Origin: Flavobacteriaceae bacterium
GTDB lineage: Bacteria > Bacteroidota > Bacteroidia > Flavobacteriales > Flavobacteriaceae
DNA: 48,144 bases
NCBI GenBank assembly: GCA_030828565.1
Contig: JAURCF010000002.1
Location: 1-48,144 of the forward strand
Reading direction: 5' to 3'
The notes below the pieces were generated by a model. That model worked only from the letters and a program-made list of their open reading frames with translations, ran no database searches and had not been told where the DNA came from. This document shows, in pieces, positions 38,634 to 47,452 of the stretch (position 1 is its first letter; every line of letters begins with the position of its first letter). The translations under genes were made by a program, and so were the position numbers.

Positions 38634-39446
38634 TTACCAATCTTTTTTGGCTTTGATTGGAACTCCCTTTGCTTTTTGGGCATTCACTTTTTCTTGTACG
38701 TTTTTTTCTTCATTGGACATGGCTTCCAATAAATTTTTTAATTGTTGAGGTGACATTTGAGTGGAGGGCGGCGGGGTTTGTTGAGAATCGTCCTTTTCTG
38801 ATTTTTCATCTTTTGGAGAATCTTTCTCTTCTTGCTTGTCTTCAGAATCGTCCGATTTTTCTTTTTCTTCTTTATCTTCTCCCTCTTTATTCTCCTTTTC
38901 TTGATCTCCTTCCTTGTTTTCGTCTTTCTTCTTATCGTCTTTAGAATCTTTGTCGTCTTTGTCGTCCTTATCCTGATCTTGATTCTTTGGGTCTTCTTGT
39001 TGTTTTTTTAGAAGCTCTTTTGCCAAAGCATAATTGTATCTTGTTTCATCATCTTTGGGATTATTTCGAAGTGCATTTTTATAGGATTCAACCGCTTTAT
39101 CATATTCTTGGGTTTTCATAAAAACATTTCCCATGTTGTGAAATGCGCGGTGTTTTTCCTCTTTTGTTTTACTTTTTTGGGCCGTTGTTTTGAATTGATA
39201 AAAAGCTTCGGCATTGTGATTATTTTCGTACAATGAATTTCCCAAATTATAGGTTGCAGTGGGGTTATCAGGTGTAAGCGAAATCGAGTTTCTATAGGAT
39301 GCTTCGGCTTGGACGTACTCTTTTTGTATCAACTCTTGATTTCCTTGGTACAGAAAATTATCCGATTGCTTTTTCTGAGAAGGTGCTTGCCCAAAAGCAT
39401 TCCCAAAACAAAAAACAGCTAAGACAAAAAGAATTTCTTTTTTCAT
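38634..39446 (-). CDS. batC: BatC-like TPR protein with long acidic/lysine low-complexity tail
   Basis: TPR motifs followed by KDDKDDKDSKDDKKKDENKEGDQEKENKEG...; operon position. Confidence 0.88.
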   Translation of the reverse strand: MKKEILFVLAVFCFGNAFGQAPSQKKQSDNFLYQGNQELIQKEYVQAEASYRNSISLTPDNPTATYNLGNSLYENNHNAEAFYQFKTTAQKSKTKEEKHRAFHNMGNVFMKTQEYDKAVESYKNALRNNPKDDETRYNYALAKELLKKQQEDPKNQDQDKDDKDDKDSKDDKKKDENKEGDQEKENKEGEDKEEKEKSDDSEDKQEEKDSPKDEKSEKDDSQQTPPPSTQMSPQQLKNLLEAMSNEEKNVQEKVNAQKAKGVPIKAKKDW

Positions 39447-40492
39447 TTTTTTTCTTCATTAAATAAGTTAAGACTCTGAATCCATTTTGTTTTTTTCCTA
39501 AATAAAAACAAATCCAAACATATCAAAAATAGTGCTGCACCCAAAAACCATTGAAACTGGTCTTTGTAGGAAACAAATTGTTTGGCCTCAAACTCTTGTT
39601 TGTCCATTTGCTGCAAACGCTCAATAATTAAATCCACTGCTTCTTGGGTGTCTTCGCCAGAAACATACAGCCCATCTGTGGCATTGGCTAGTTCTTTTAA
39701 TGTTTCGGCTTGTAAACGTGTAATTACAACTTCGCCTTGATCGTCTTTTTTATAACTTTCTACAACGCCTCTTTTTTTGATGGGAATGGGACCTCCTTTT
39801 TCAGTACCTACGCCAATCGCAAAAATAGTAATTCCTTGTTCCAATGCTTTTTCAGCTACAGCAAGAGCCCCTGTTCCGTGGTCTTCTCCATCCGAAACAA
39901 TACACAATACTCGATTGGTTTGGTTTTCATCGTCAAAATACCCATTTGCCAGTCCAATGGCTTCGTCAATTGCCGTTCCTTGAGAAGAAAGCATATCGGT
40001 ATTCAGCCCTTGTAAAAACATTTTGGCAGCGCCAAAATCGGTTGTGATTGGCAACTGCGGAATTGCCTTAGCCGCATAGGCAATAATTCCAATTCGATCG
40101 CTTCTCAATTGATTGATTGTTTCAGAAACAAGACGTTTGGATTTTTCCATTCGATTGGGCGCAATGTCTTCGGCAAGCATACTCTTGGAAACGTCAACCG
40201 CAAACACAATATCAACGCCCTCTCGCTTTACCGTTTCTAGTTGAGCCCCTATTTTAGGATTGACCAAAGCAAGGGTTAAAAACAAAATGGCTGCCAAAAA
40301 AAGATTGAATTTAAGCCCTTCTTTAAAAGTCGATTTTTCGGGTGTCAATATAGCCAACATAGAAGATGAGGCAAACTTGTTTTGAGCTCTTTTTTTCCAC
40401 CATTGAAGCCATAAAAAACCTAGCACCATTACAGGAATGACTGCGAGCAAGTAAAAATATATGGGCGATTCTAACTGATACATATCAAACAA
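39443..40492 (-). CDS. batB: BatB-like von Willebrand factor A protein
   Basis: MIDAS DVSKSMLAEDIAPNRMEKSKRL; N- and C-terminal TMs. Confidence 0.93.
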   Translation of the reverse strand: MFDMYQLESPIYFYLLAVIPVMVLGFLWLQWWKKRAQNKFASSSMLAILTPEKSTFKEGLKFNLFLAAILFLTLALVNPKIGAQLETVKREGVDIVFAVDVSKSMLAEDIAPNRMEKSKRLVSETINQLRSDRIGIIAYAAKAIPQLPITTDFGAAKMFLQGLNTDMLSSQGTAIDEAIGLANGYFDDENQTNRVLCIVSDGEDHGTGALAVAEKALEQGITIFAIGVGTEKGGPIPIKKRGVVESYKKDDQGEVVITRLQAETLKELANATDGLYVSGEDTQEAVDLIIERLQQMDKQEFEAKQFVSYKDQFQWFLGAALFLICLDLFLFRKKTKWIQSLNLFNEEKK

Positions 40493-41486
40493 AACTTTTA
40501 AAAAGAGTGCTTCGAAGCAACCATTCTATAATCATTAGCAAGCCAGCAATTAGTGCAAAAATTCGAAATTTTTCATCATAATTGGTATATCGAAATTCTT
40601 CCACATCGCTTTTTTCTAGCTTATTGATTTCCTCATAAATTTCTTCGAGTTTTTTATTGTTTGTAGCTCTAAAATATTTTCCCCCTGTTTTTTGGGCGAT
40701 TTCTTTAAGGAGAGCTTCGTCAATTTCTACTTTGGTCATTCCGTATTGAAATTGTCCACTTTGATTGATTCCAACCGGGGCCAAGGCATTTCCATTGCTT
40801 CCCAAACCTATTGTGTATGTTTTAATCTCAAAATTTTGAGCCAACTCTGCGGCGGTAATAGGGTTGATAAAACCCGAATTGTTTACTCCATCAGTCAAGA
40901 GAATGATCACTTTACTGATTGCCTTACTGTCTTTCAATCGATTGACCGATGTTGCCAAGCCCATACCTATGGCCGTTCCGTCATTAATAACACCTTCAAA
41001 ATTAATTTCTCGAATAGCATTTACAACAATGTTTTTGTCACTTGTAATGGGGGTTTTTGTATAACTTTCTCCAGCATAAACGACCAGTCCTACGCGGTCA
41101 TTGATACGATTTTCAACAAATTCGGAAGCAACTTTTTTTAGGGCTTCGAGTCGGTTGGGCTTTAAATCACGCGCTAGCATACTCGACGAAATATCAATCG
41201 CCATCAAAATATCAATTCCTTTGCTGGTTTTGGTTCGAAAAGAAACATCTACTTTTTGAGGACGCGCCAATGCAATGATGAAAAAAGCAATAGCAGCTGT
41301 CCGCAACAGCCATAAAATAGGTTGTAGGCGCACTGTTAAGGATGTATATGAAAATCCTTTTAGGCTTGATATTTTCAAAACCGCCGCTTGTTGTTTGCGA
41401 CTCCACCACAACCAACCAAAAAGCAGTGGCAATGCTAAAAGTAGCCACAAAAATTCAGGATTTGCAAATGAGTATGCGTCCAACAT
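40485..41486 (-). CDS. batA: BatA-like von Willebrand factor A protein
   Basis: MIDAS DISSSMLARDLKPNRLEALK, LLTDGVNNSG; TM helices at both ends. Confidence 0.93.
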   Translation of the reverse strand: MLDAYSFANPEFLWLLLALPLLFGWLWWSRKQQAAVLKISSLKGFSYTSLTVRLQPILWLLRTAAIAFFIIALARPQKVDVSFRTKTSKGIDILMAIDISSSMLARDLKPNRLEALKKVASEFVENRINDRVGLVVYAGESYTKTPITSDKNIVVNAIREINFEGVINDGTAIGMGLATSVNRLKDSKAISKVIILLTDGVNNSGFINPITAAELAQNFEIKTYTIGLGSNGNALAPVGINQSGQFQYGMTKVEIDEALLKEIAQKTGGKYFRATNNKKLEEIYEEINKLEKSDVEEFRYTNYDEKFRIFALIAGLLMIIEWLLRSTLFKSFV

Positions 41487-41487
41487 A

Positions 41488-43074
41488 TTATTCTTCTTTA
41501 TTGAATTGAATGGAAGCTGTTATTCGATCCATAATTTGTTCAGCATACCGGTCTTCGCGATCGAATACCATTTGAACTTGTTGATAGCCTCCTTGTTCCA
41601 CAAAATTTAAAATAACGTAAGCTCTCCGAATTGTAGAGGTTTCTCCATAATCAAAAGATCCGTATATCTTGACCCCTTTTGTCCCATTGGGTGTTGAAAA
41701 TTCATCTTGCTTAATCAAAATATTCTTAGCACCGATTGCTTCGTATTCGCTAACCGTTTTCTCTATTCTCGATTGCAAATCAAATTCTTTTTCCTCTTTG
41801 GGAACTATTTCCACTGAAAATTTTGTGTAAAACGGGGCTTCAAAATTACCCATCAAAAATTCTTGCAATGCTGGAGAGGTTGCCTCTTGACGAATCAAAA
41901 CAGAAGGAGTCGATAGAGTAGTAGGAATCGCGCCGTAGGTGCTGTTTGCCCATTGATCTTCCAATAACGATTTTGTAGGATGTCCAAAAACAGTATCATT
42001 AACTGTGTTAACTCCATAAATGAAAGAAAAAATCCCCCAAGTAACAACCAGCAGTGACACACTTCCAATCAACGACCATTGCAATTGTTTTTTTCGTTTC
42101 TCTTTACGAAGTTGCGCAAGGTATTCTTCGTTTTTTCTTAATTCTTCTTCAGTGGGTTCGGGCAAAGCTTGTTTGGTTTCTTTAACGACAACTTCCAAAA
42201 CCGCTTTGTCGGCCTGAGCAATCCCAACTCCAGGTATGGAACGTGCAAATTTTACCAGATCGGCTGTTTGGAGTACCGATTTGAAATTGTCAATGGTTTC
42301 TTTTTTCAAAGAAAGTTTTCCAGAGTCCTTTAACAGTTCCAGTTTTAAAATCAATTCTTTAGTGGTGCTTTCCATGGCGTCAATCCGAACATCGTCTTCT
42401 ATATAATTTCGAACAATGTCGGTTAGTTGGGAATAGTATTCTTTGTATTCAAATTGTTCGTTCAAAGAACTGGCTTCAATAGCATGAAGTGCATTGATAG
42501 CTCTTTCAAAAGGAGGTATTTCACGTTTGCGCTCCCTTACTTTTTGCCGTGTTTTTTTAATTAAAAAATAGGAGCCTATCAAAGCCAAAATCACAAACAA
42601 ACTCCATGCATAAGGGCGCCACCATCCGGATGTGTTTTTTTGAGTAACTACCATGGGTTTTATTTCAAAAAACTGCTTGCTAACCGTATCTACCTCAACC
42701 GTAGCAACCTCAACTTGAAGGGAATCAACCTGATATAATAAATCATTTACAAAAATTCGCTGACGAGGAATTGTAAATTGTCCCGAATCAAATTGAGTAA
42801 GAGCGTATTGACGCACAAAATTATAGGCTGCTTTGGCTTTGATGGTATCAATATCAAAGGTCTCTACAACCTCAAAAGGAAGAAAGGTTTGTCCTTCTGG
42901 AAACTTGACCGTTGCTGTTGAATCCGCTTCTACGCGAATTGTATAAAGCATTTGCTCCCCAATTGTGAGAGAAAGCGTGTCAACCACAGCCGCCACCTTA
43001 GGGGTTGTTTGAGCCATCATTGCAACGGAACATATCCCCAAAAGAAAACCCGATATCGATTTCAATTTATCCAC
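41488..43074 (-). CDS. Bat-operon-associated membrane protein of unknown function
   Basis: Signal peptide, BatD-like extracellular region, internal TM (YAWSLFVILALIGSYFLI), second TM (WSLIGSVSLLVVTWGIFSFIYG); between DUF58 and batA genes. Confidence 0.8.
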   Translation of the reverse strand: MDKLKSISGFLLGICSVAMMAQTTPKVAAVVDTLSLTIGEQMLYTIRVEADSTATVKFPEGQTFLPFEVVETFDIDTIKAKAAYNFVRQYALTQFDSGQFTIPRQRIFVNDLLYQVDSLQVEVATVEVDTVSKQFFEIKPMVVTQKNTSGWWRPYAWSLFVILALIGSYFLIKKTRQKVRERKREIPPFERAINALHAIEASSLNEQFEYKEYYSQLTDIVRNYIEDDVRIDAMESTTKELILKLELLKDSGKLSLKKETIDNFKSVLQTADLVKFARSIPGVGIAQADKAVLEVVVKETKQALPEPTEEELRKNEEYLAQLRKEKRKKQLQWSLIGSVSLLVVTWGIFSFIYGVNTVNDTVFGHPTKSLLEDQWANSTYGAIPTTLSTPSVLIRQEATSPALQEFLMGNFEAPFYTKFSVEIVPKEEKEFDLQSRIEKTVSEYEAIGAKNILIKQDEFSTPNGTKGVKIYGSFDYGETSTIRRAYVILNFVEQGGYQQVQMVFDREDRYAEQIMDRITASIQFNKEE

Positions 43075-43933
43075 GTCTTTTAAAATAAGCTAGTAGTTTT
43101 TTAACATAACTTTCGTCCATTCTACAGCTAATAGCGCCCGAGCCACTTTTGCTGAATGATTCTTGAAAATAATTCACATTGTTTTGAAAATATTGAGCAT
43201 ACGAGCGGCGAACTTTTTTGGAAGAAGTGTTGATTAGCTGAAACTGTCCTGTTTCTTGATCTTCCATAGGGACAACTCCCAAATTGGGGATTTGTTCTTC
43301 CTGTTTGTCGTATATACGAATGCCTGTAACGTCGTGTTTTCGAGAAAGAATTTTTAAGGTTCTGTCGTATGGATCGGCCATAAAATCGGATAGAATAAAA
43401 ACAATCGCTTTCTTTTTCATTACACCCGAAACAAATTTCATCGCATTAGAAATGTCTGTTTTTTTACTTTGGGGGTGAAATTCTATCAGCTCTCTAATAA
43501 TTCGTAAAATATGGGATTTTCCTTTTTTGGGCGGGATGTATAATTCAATTTCATTTGAAAAAAGAACCAACCCCACCTTGTCGTTATTTTGCAGTGCTGA
43601 AAATGCCAAGGTTGCAGAAATTTCGGTAAGAATGTTTTTTTTGAATTGCGTGTCCGTTCCAAACAATTCTGACCCACTAACATCTACCATCAACATGAGA
43701 GTAAGTTCTCGTTCTTCTTCAAAAACTTTTACAAAAGGTTCGTTATAACGAGCCGTTACATTCCAGTCAATGGCTCGAACATCATCCCCATACTGATACT
43801 GTCGAACTTCACTAAAAGTCATTCCTCGACCTTTAAACGTACTATGATATTCGCCTCCAAAAATATGGTTGCTCAATCGTTTGGTTTTGATTTCGATTTT
43901 ACGAACTTTTTTTAATAATTCTTTAGTATCCAT
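43067..43933 (-). CDS. DUF58 domain-containing protein
   Basis: KTKRLSNHIFGGEYHSTFKGRGMTFSEVRQYQYGDDVRAIDWNVTARYNEPFVKVFEEERELTLML. Confidence 0.95.
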   Translation of the reverse strand: MDTKELLKKVRKIEIKTKRLSNHIFGGEYHSTFKGRGMTFSEVRQYQYGDDVRAIDWNVTARYNEPFVKVFEEERELTLMLMVDVSGSELFGTDTQFKKNILTEISATLAFSALQNNDKVGLVLFSNEIELYIPPKKGKSHILRIIRELIEFHPQSKKTDISNAMKFVSGVMKKKAIVFILSDFMADPYDRTLKILSRKHDVTGIRIYDKQEEQIPNLGVVPMEDQETGQFQLINTSSKKVRRSYAQYFQNNVNYFQESFSKSGSGAISCRMDESYVKKLLAYFKRRG

Positions 43934-44001
43934 AATTAAGGAATGACCTTGATAAGGAATTTTTTATTGGTTATTAATTGAATGAAAAAATCAGTCGCTG
44001 C

Positions 44002-45003
44002 CTATGGGACTTCAACCTGATTCACAATTTTATTGATGATGTCTTCGGTGGTGACATTTTCAGCCTCTGCTTCATAAGTGATTCCAATACGGTGTCTAAG
44101 TACATCGTGAATTACGGCTCTTACATCTTCTGGAATTACATACCCCCGACGCTTAATGAAGGCGTAGCACTTTGCCGCTAAAGCCAAGTTGATACTTCCT
44201 CTTGGGGATGCTCCAAAATTAATTAGGGGTTTGAGGTCTTCCAAACCGTAACGATCAGGATATCGGGTAGCAAAAACCAAATCAAGTATGTATTTTTCTA
44301 TTTTTTCATCCATATAAACTTCTTGAACCGCTTTTTGAGCTTTTAGGATTTGGGAAGTTGTCACAACGGGCTTGATGGTTCCAAAAGAATCGTTAATGTT
44401 GGCTCTAACAATGAGTTGCTCATCGTTCAGTTTGGGATAATCAATAATTGTTTTTAGCATGAATCGATCTACTTGTGCTTCGGGCAATGGATAGGTTCCT
44501 TCTTGTTCTACGGGGTTTTGAGTTGCCATTACTAAAAACGGAGGTGCAAGAGGAAAGGTTTGGTCACCAATCGTTACTTGTTTTTCTTGCATGGCTTCAA
44601 GCAGCGCAGACTGAACCTTTGCAGGGGCTCTATTAATTTCATCTGCCAACACAAAATTGGCGAAAATAGGCCCTTTTTTAATGGTAAAGTCGTTTTCTTT
44701 TACATTGTAAATCATTGTTCCTACTACATCGGCAGGCAATAAGTCGGGTGTAAATTGTATTCTACTAAAACTTCCCTTTACTGCTTTACTTAGGGTGTTA
44801 ATTGCAAGTGTTTTTGCCAGTCCTGGCACACCTTCTAACAAAATATGCCCTCGGCCTAACAACCCTATCAGTAATCGTTCAATCATGTGCTTTTGACCTA
44901 CTATGACCTTGTTCATTTCAAGAACCAAAAGATCTATAAAAGCACTTTCCTTTTCTATTTTTTCATTAATTGCCTTAATGTCTACGGGTTGGTTTTCTTC
45001 CAT
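44002..45003 (-). CDS. MoxR-family AAA ATPase
   Basis: GRGHILLEGVPGLAKTLAINTLSKAV, RIQFTPDLLPADVVGT, FVLADEINRAPAKVQSALLEAMQEKQVTIG. Confidence 0.96.
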   Translation of the reverse strand: MEENQPVDIKAINEKIEKESAFIDLLVLEMNKVIVGQKHMIERLLIGLLGRGHILLEGVPGLAKTLAINTLSKAVKGSFSRIQFTPDLLPADVVGTMIYNVKENDFTIKKGPIFANFVLADEINRAPAKVQSALLEAMQEKQVTIGDQTFPLAPPFLVMATQNPVEQEGTYPLPEAQVDRFMLKTIIDYPKLNDEQLIVRANINDSFGTIKPVVTTSQILKAQKAVQEVYMDEKIEKYILDLVFATRYPDRYGLEDLKPLINFGASPRGSINLALAAKCYAFIKRRGYVIPEDVRAVIHDVLRHRIGITYEAEAENVTTEDIINKIVNQVEVP

Positions 45004-45156
45004 ATTTAAAAAAAATTATTTTTGTGAATTTAAGCATCCTTTTCAAGGGCTGCAAATTGAGAAAAAAAAAACTATGATTGTGTTAATAATTGGTTAAAAA
45101 ATACCAAAATCGATTCCTAATAATTTCATACATTATCACATATAACAGCTTTTTTT

Positions 45157-46296
45157 ATGATCAACAAGCGCCTTCTAGTTAAGAGTTTACTCGCTCATAA
45201 TGATGAGAACAGTTTTTATGACAAAAAACGGCAACTAAATATTGGACAGCGAGAAGGAAAAGCTAAGTTTCTAAAGCATATTTGCGCACTTTCCAACAGC
45301 AATCCCGCAAACAATTCGTATATCGTAGTAGGTGTTGAAGATGAAAGCAATGAGATTGTTGGAGTTGATTTTTTTGACGACAGTAAAATTCAAAACCTCA
45401 TCAATGCTTATTTGGACAACCCTCCCATTGTGTTATATGAAAACATTTTGTTCCCGCATCTCCCAGAGGGGAAAGTTGTTGGTTTGGTTACCATTCGTCC
45501 GATTCAAAAAGTAACTTCGTTACGAAAAAACATCTGGAAATATTACGGAGGCAGTGTATTCTTTAGAGATGGAAGTACTTCTATGTCGAAAGTGTATGAT
45601 ATTCAGCTCAACGATGTGAATTCAAAATTGGTTGAAACCATCGAACAACACGCAAAAAACAATATAAAGTTGACTTTAGACGGGGTGTTTGAGTTTATGG
45701 AGCATCATCGAGATGGGCTCAATCCAAAATACAAAGTGTTCAAAGAATTTTTTGTGGTTTGCTGGGCTGGACTCAAAAAAACGGTGAAAGACAAAGTGTA
45801 TTACTCTCGGATTGACATAGAGCTTATTAATGAGCAGGTCAAACTATTTTACTCCGCTTTGGACGAAGTAGAAATTGAAATGAATGAAGATTCATTTTCA
45901 ATTATCGAGTACGTTCGTTTGGGGCTATACGGGGACAAAGACTACTTTCCTCTCGAAAAAGTAAGTATTGATTTTTCTGAAAATGGCGTGTATTCTATAG
46001 AAACTGAATTACTTTTTGAAGCACCTCAATACGACAAAAAAACACTCCACCATATTTACAATAGTAACAATATTCTTCTTGAAAAAATCAAAAATAAGCA
46101 ATGGCTTAACAGTAACGAAAAAAAGGATATTCTTCAGCTTCCAGCTACTTATATGCTTTGTTATTTAAACGATTTTGACGAAGCTAAAAACAAACTCTTG
46201 GAATCCCAACCCTATCTTTTGGATTATGGGGAATCTGTATATCTTCTCTACAAAGAAAGTATGCGTATTTTGAGGAAAATAAAATACAGTCATTAG
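45157..46296 (+). CDS. AlbA_2/Schlafen-like ATP-binding/DNA-binding domain protein
   Basis: GREGKAKFLKHICALSNSNPANNSYIVVGVEDESNEIVGVDFFDDSKIQNLINAYLDNPP resembles AlbA_2 domains. Confidence 0.75.
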   Translation: MINKRLLVKSLLAHNDENSFYDKKRQLNIGQREGKAKFLKHICALSNSNPANNSYIVVGVEDESNEIVGVDFFDDSKIQNLINAYLDNPPIVLYENILFPHLPEGKVVGLVTIRPIQKVTSLRKNIWKYYGGSVFFRDGSTSMSKVYDIQLNDVNSKLVETIEQHAKNNIKLTLDGVFEFMEHHRDGLNPKYKVFKEFFVVCWAGLKKTVKDKVYYSRIDIELINEQVKLFYSALDEVEIEMNEDSFSIIEYVRLGLYGDKDYFPLEKVSIDFSENGVYSIETELLFEAPQYDKKTLHHIYNSNNILLEKIKNKQWLNSNEKKDILQLPATYMLCYLNDFDEAKNKLLESQPYLLDYGESVYLLYKESMRILRKIKYSH

Positions 46297-46298
46297 GC

Positions 46299-46880
46299 CT
46301 ACACTTGGTATAAATCGTGTGTTTTAATGTAATTTTCTACGGATTTGGGGAGCAATTTGGAACACTCTGCTCCTTTCATAATTCGCTTGCGAATATTGGT
46401 AGATGAAACTTCAACGATAGGAAAATTCATCACCGTTACCGATGCGTAATTGGGAGATGTTTCTAAACAATTATGGGGTGCTCTTGGGTACACAAAAATC
46501 GGGAAATCCAAAATTCGTTGGTGGCGGTTCCAATTAGGAAGCGTTTCAAGGCTGTCGCAACCCATTAAAATTGAAAAAGTTCATTTTGGATATTGCTTTA
46601 CCAAATAATCAAGTGTATTAGCGGTGTAATATGGAGCTGATAATAAAAACTCAACTTCCGATATTTTTATATTTTTTGATTGGTTTGAAAAAGCCTCTTT
46701 GAGCATTTGCAGTCGATGCTGATCTGGCGCCAATTCATCTGCTTTTTTGTGAGGATTTTGGGGCGTTAAAACAACCCAAAGCTCCTCAAGATTGGCTTGT
46801 TTTAAAAATGCCTTGGCAAGCTCTATATGCCCAATGTGTACCGGATTGAAGGAACCAAAAAACAATCCTATTTTTTTCAT
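46299..46880 (-). pseudogene. nadD: Nicotinate-nucleotide adenylyltransferase interrupted by an in-frame TGA (46581-46583)
   Basis: IGLFFGSFNPVHIGHIELAKAF...TLDYLVKQYPK * TFSIL MGCDSLETLPNW...VSSTNIRKRI...LLPKSVENYI: both halves in the same frame, one stop between them. Confidence 0.85.
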
Positions 46881-47452
46881 GACTGAGAAAGATAGTTGGA
46901 AATTAGAGTGACCGCTTCTTTTTTGGCCGTTTCTAAGTCATTGTTTTCAAGCAATACATCAAACTCCAAAGATCTGCTTATTTCCTTTTTGGATTTTGCC
47001 AATCGCATGCGAATTTTTTCTTCAGATTCGGTATTTCTTGAACGCAGTCGTTGTTCCAAAACTTCCAAACTTGGAGGCTGAACGAATACGGCTAATGTTT
47101 GATCCGGAAATTGTTTTTTGATTTGCAATCCTCCTTCAACATCGATATCAAAAATAACATGTTTTCCCGCTGACCAAATTCTTTCAACTTCACTTTTTAA
47201 GGTTCCATAAAAAGCGCCTTCATAAACCTCTTCGTACTCCAGAAAATCTCCATTGGCTGCTTTTTCTAAAAAGTCCTTTTCTGAAAAAAAATAATAATCT
47301 ACCCCGTGTTTTTCCGAGCCTCTGGGCAATCGAGAAGTTGCAGAAACAGAAAACGAAAGCAACAGCTCAGGATGGGACAATGCATGACGGACAAGGGTTG
47401 TTTTGCCACTACCCGAAGGTGCTGAAAACACAATAAATTTTCCTGTATGCAT
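46877..47452 (-). CDS. gmk: Guanylate kinase
   Basis: KFIVFSAPSGSGKTTLVRHAL, SFSVSATSRLPRGSEKHGVDYYF, FIDIDVEGG-type FDIDVEGGLQIK. ATG set at 47452. Confidence 0.97.
   Translation of the reverse strand: MHTGKFIVFSAPSGSGKTTLVRHALSHPELLLSFSVSATSRLPRGSEKHGVDYYFFSEKDFLEKAANGDFLEYEEVYEGAFYGTLKSEVERIWSAGKHVIFDIDVEGGLQIKKQFPDQTLAVFVQPPSLEVLEQRLRSRNTESEEKIRMRLAKSKKEISRSLEFDVLLENNDLETAKKEAVTLISNYLSQS

Noticed and set aside
38657-38944. 95-aa plus-strand ORF opposite batC
   Set aside because: Leu/Phe-rich product is the mirror of the acidic/Lys low-complexity tail; spurious antisense ORF.
39737-40047. Three overlapping plus-strand ORFs opposite batB
   Set aside because: Multiple frames open at once over a clear VWA gene; typical chance antisense ORFs.
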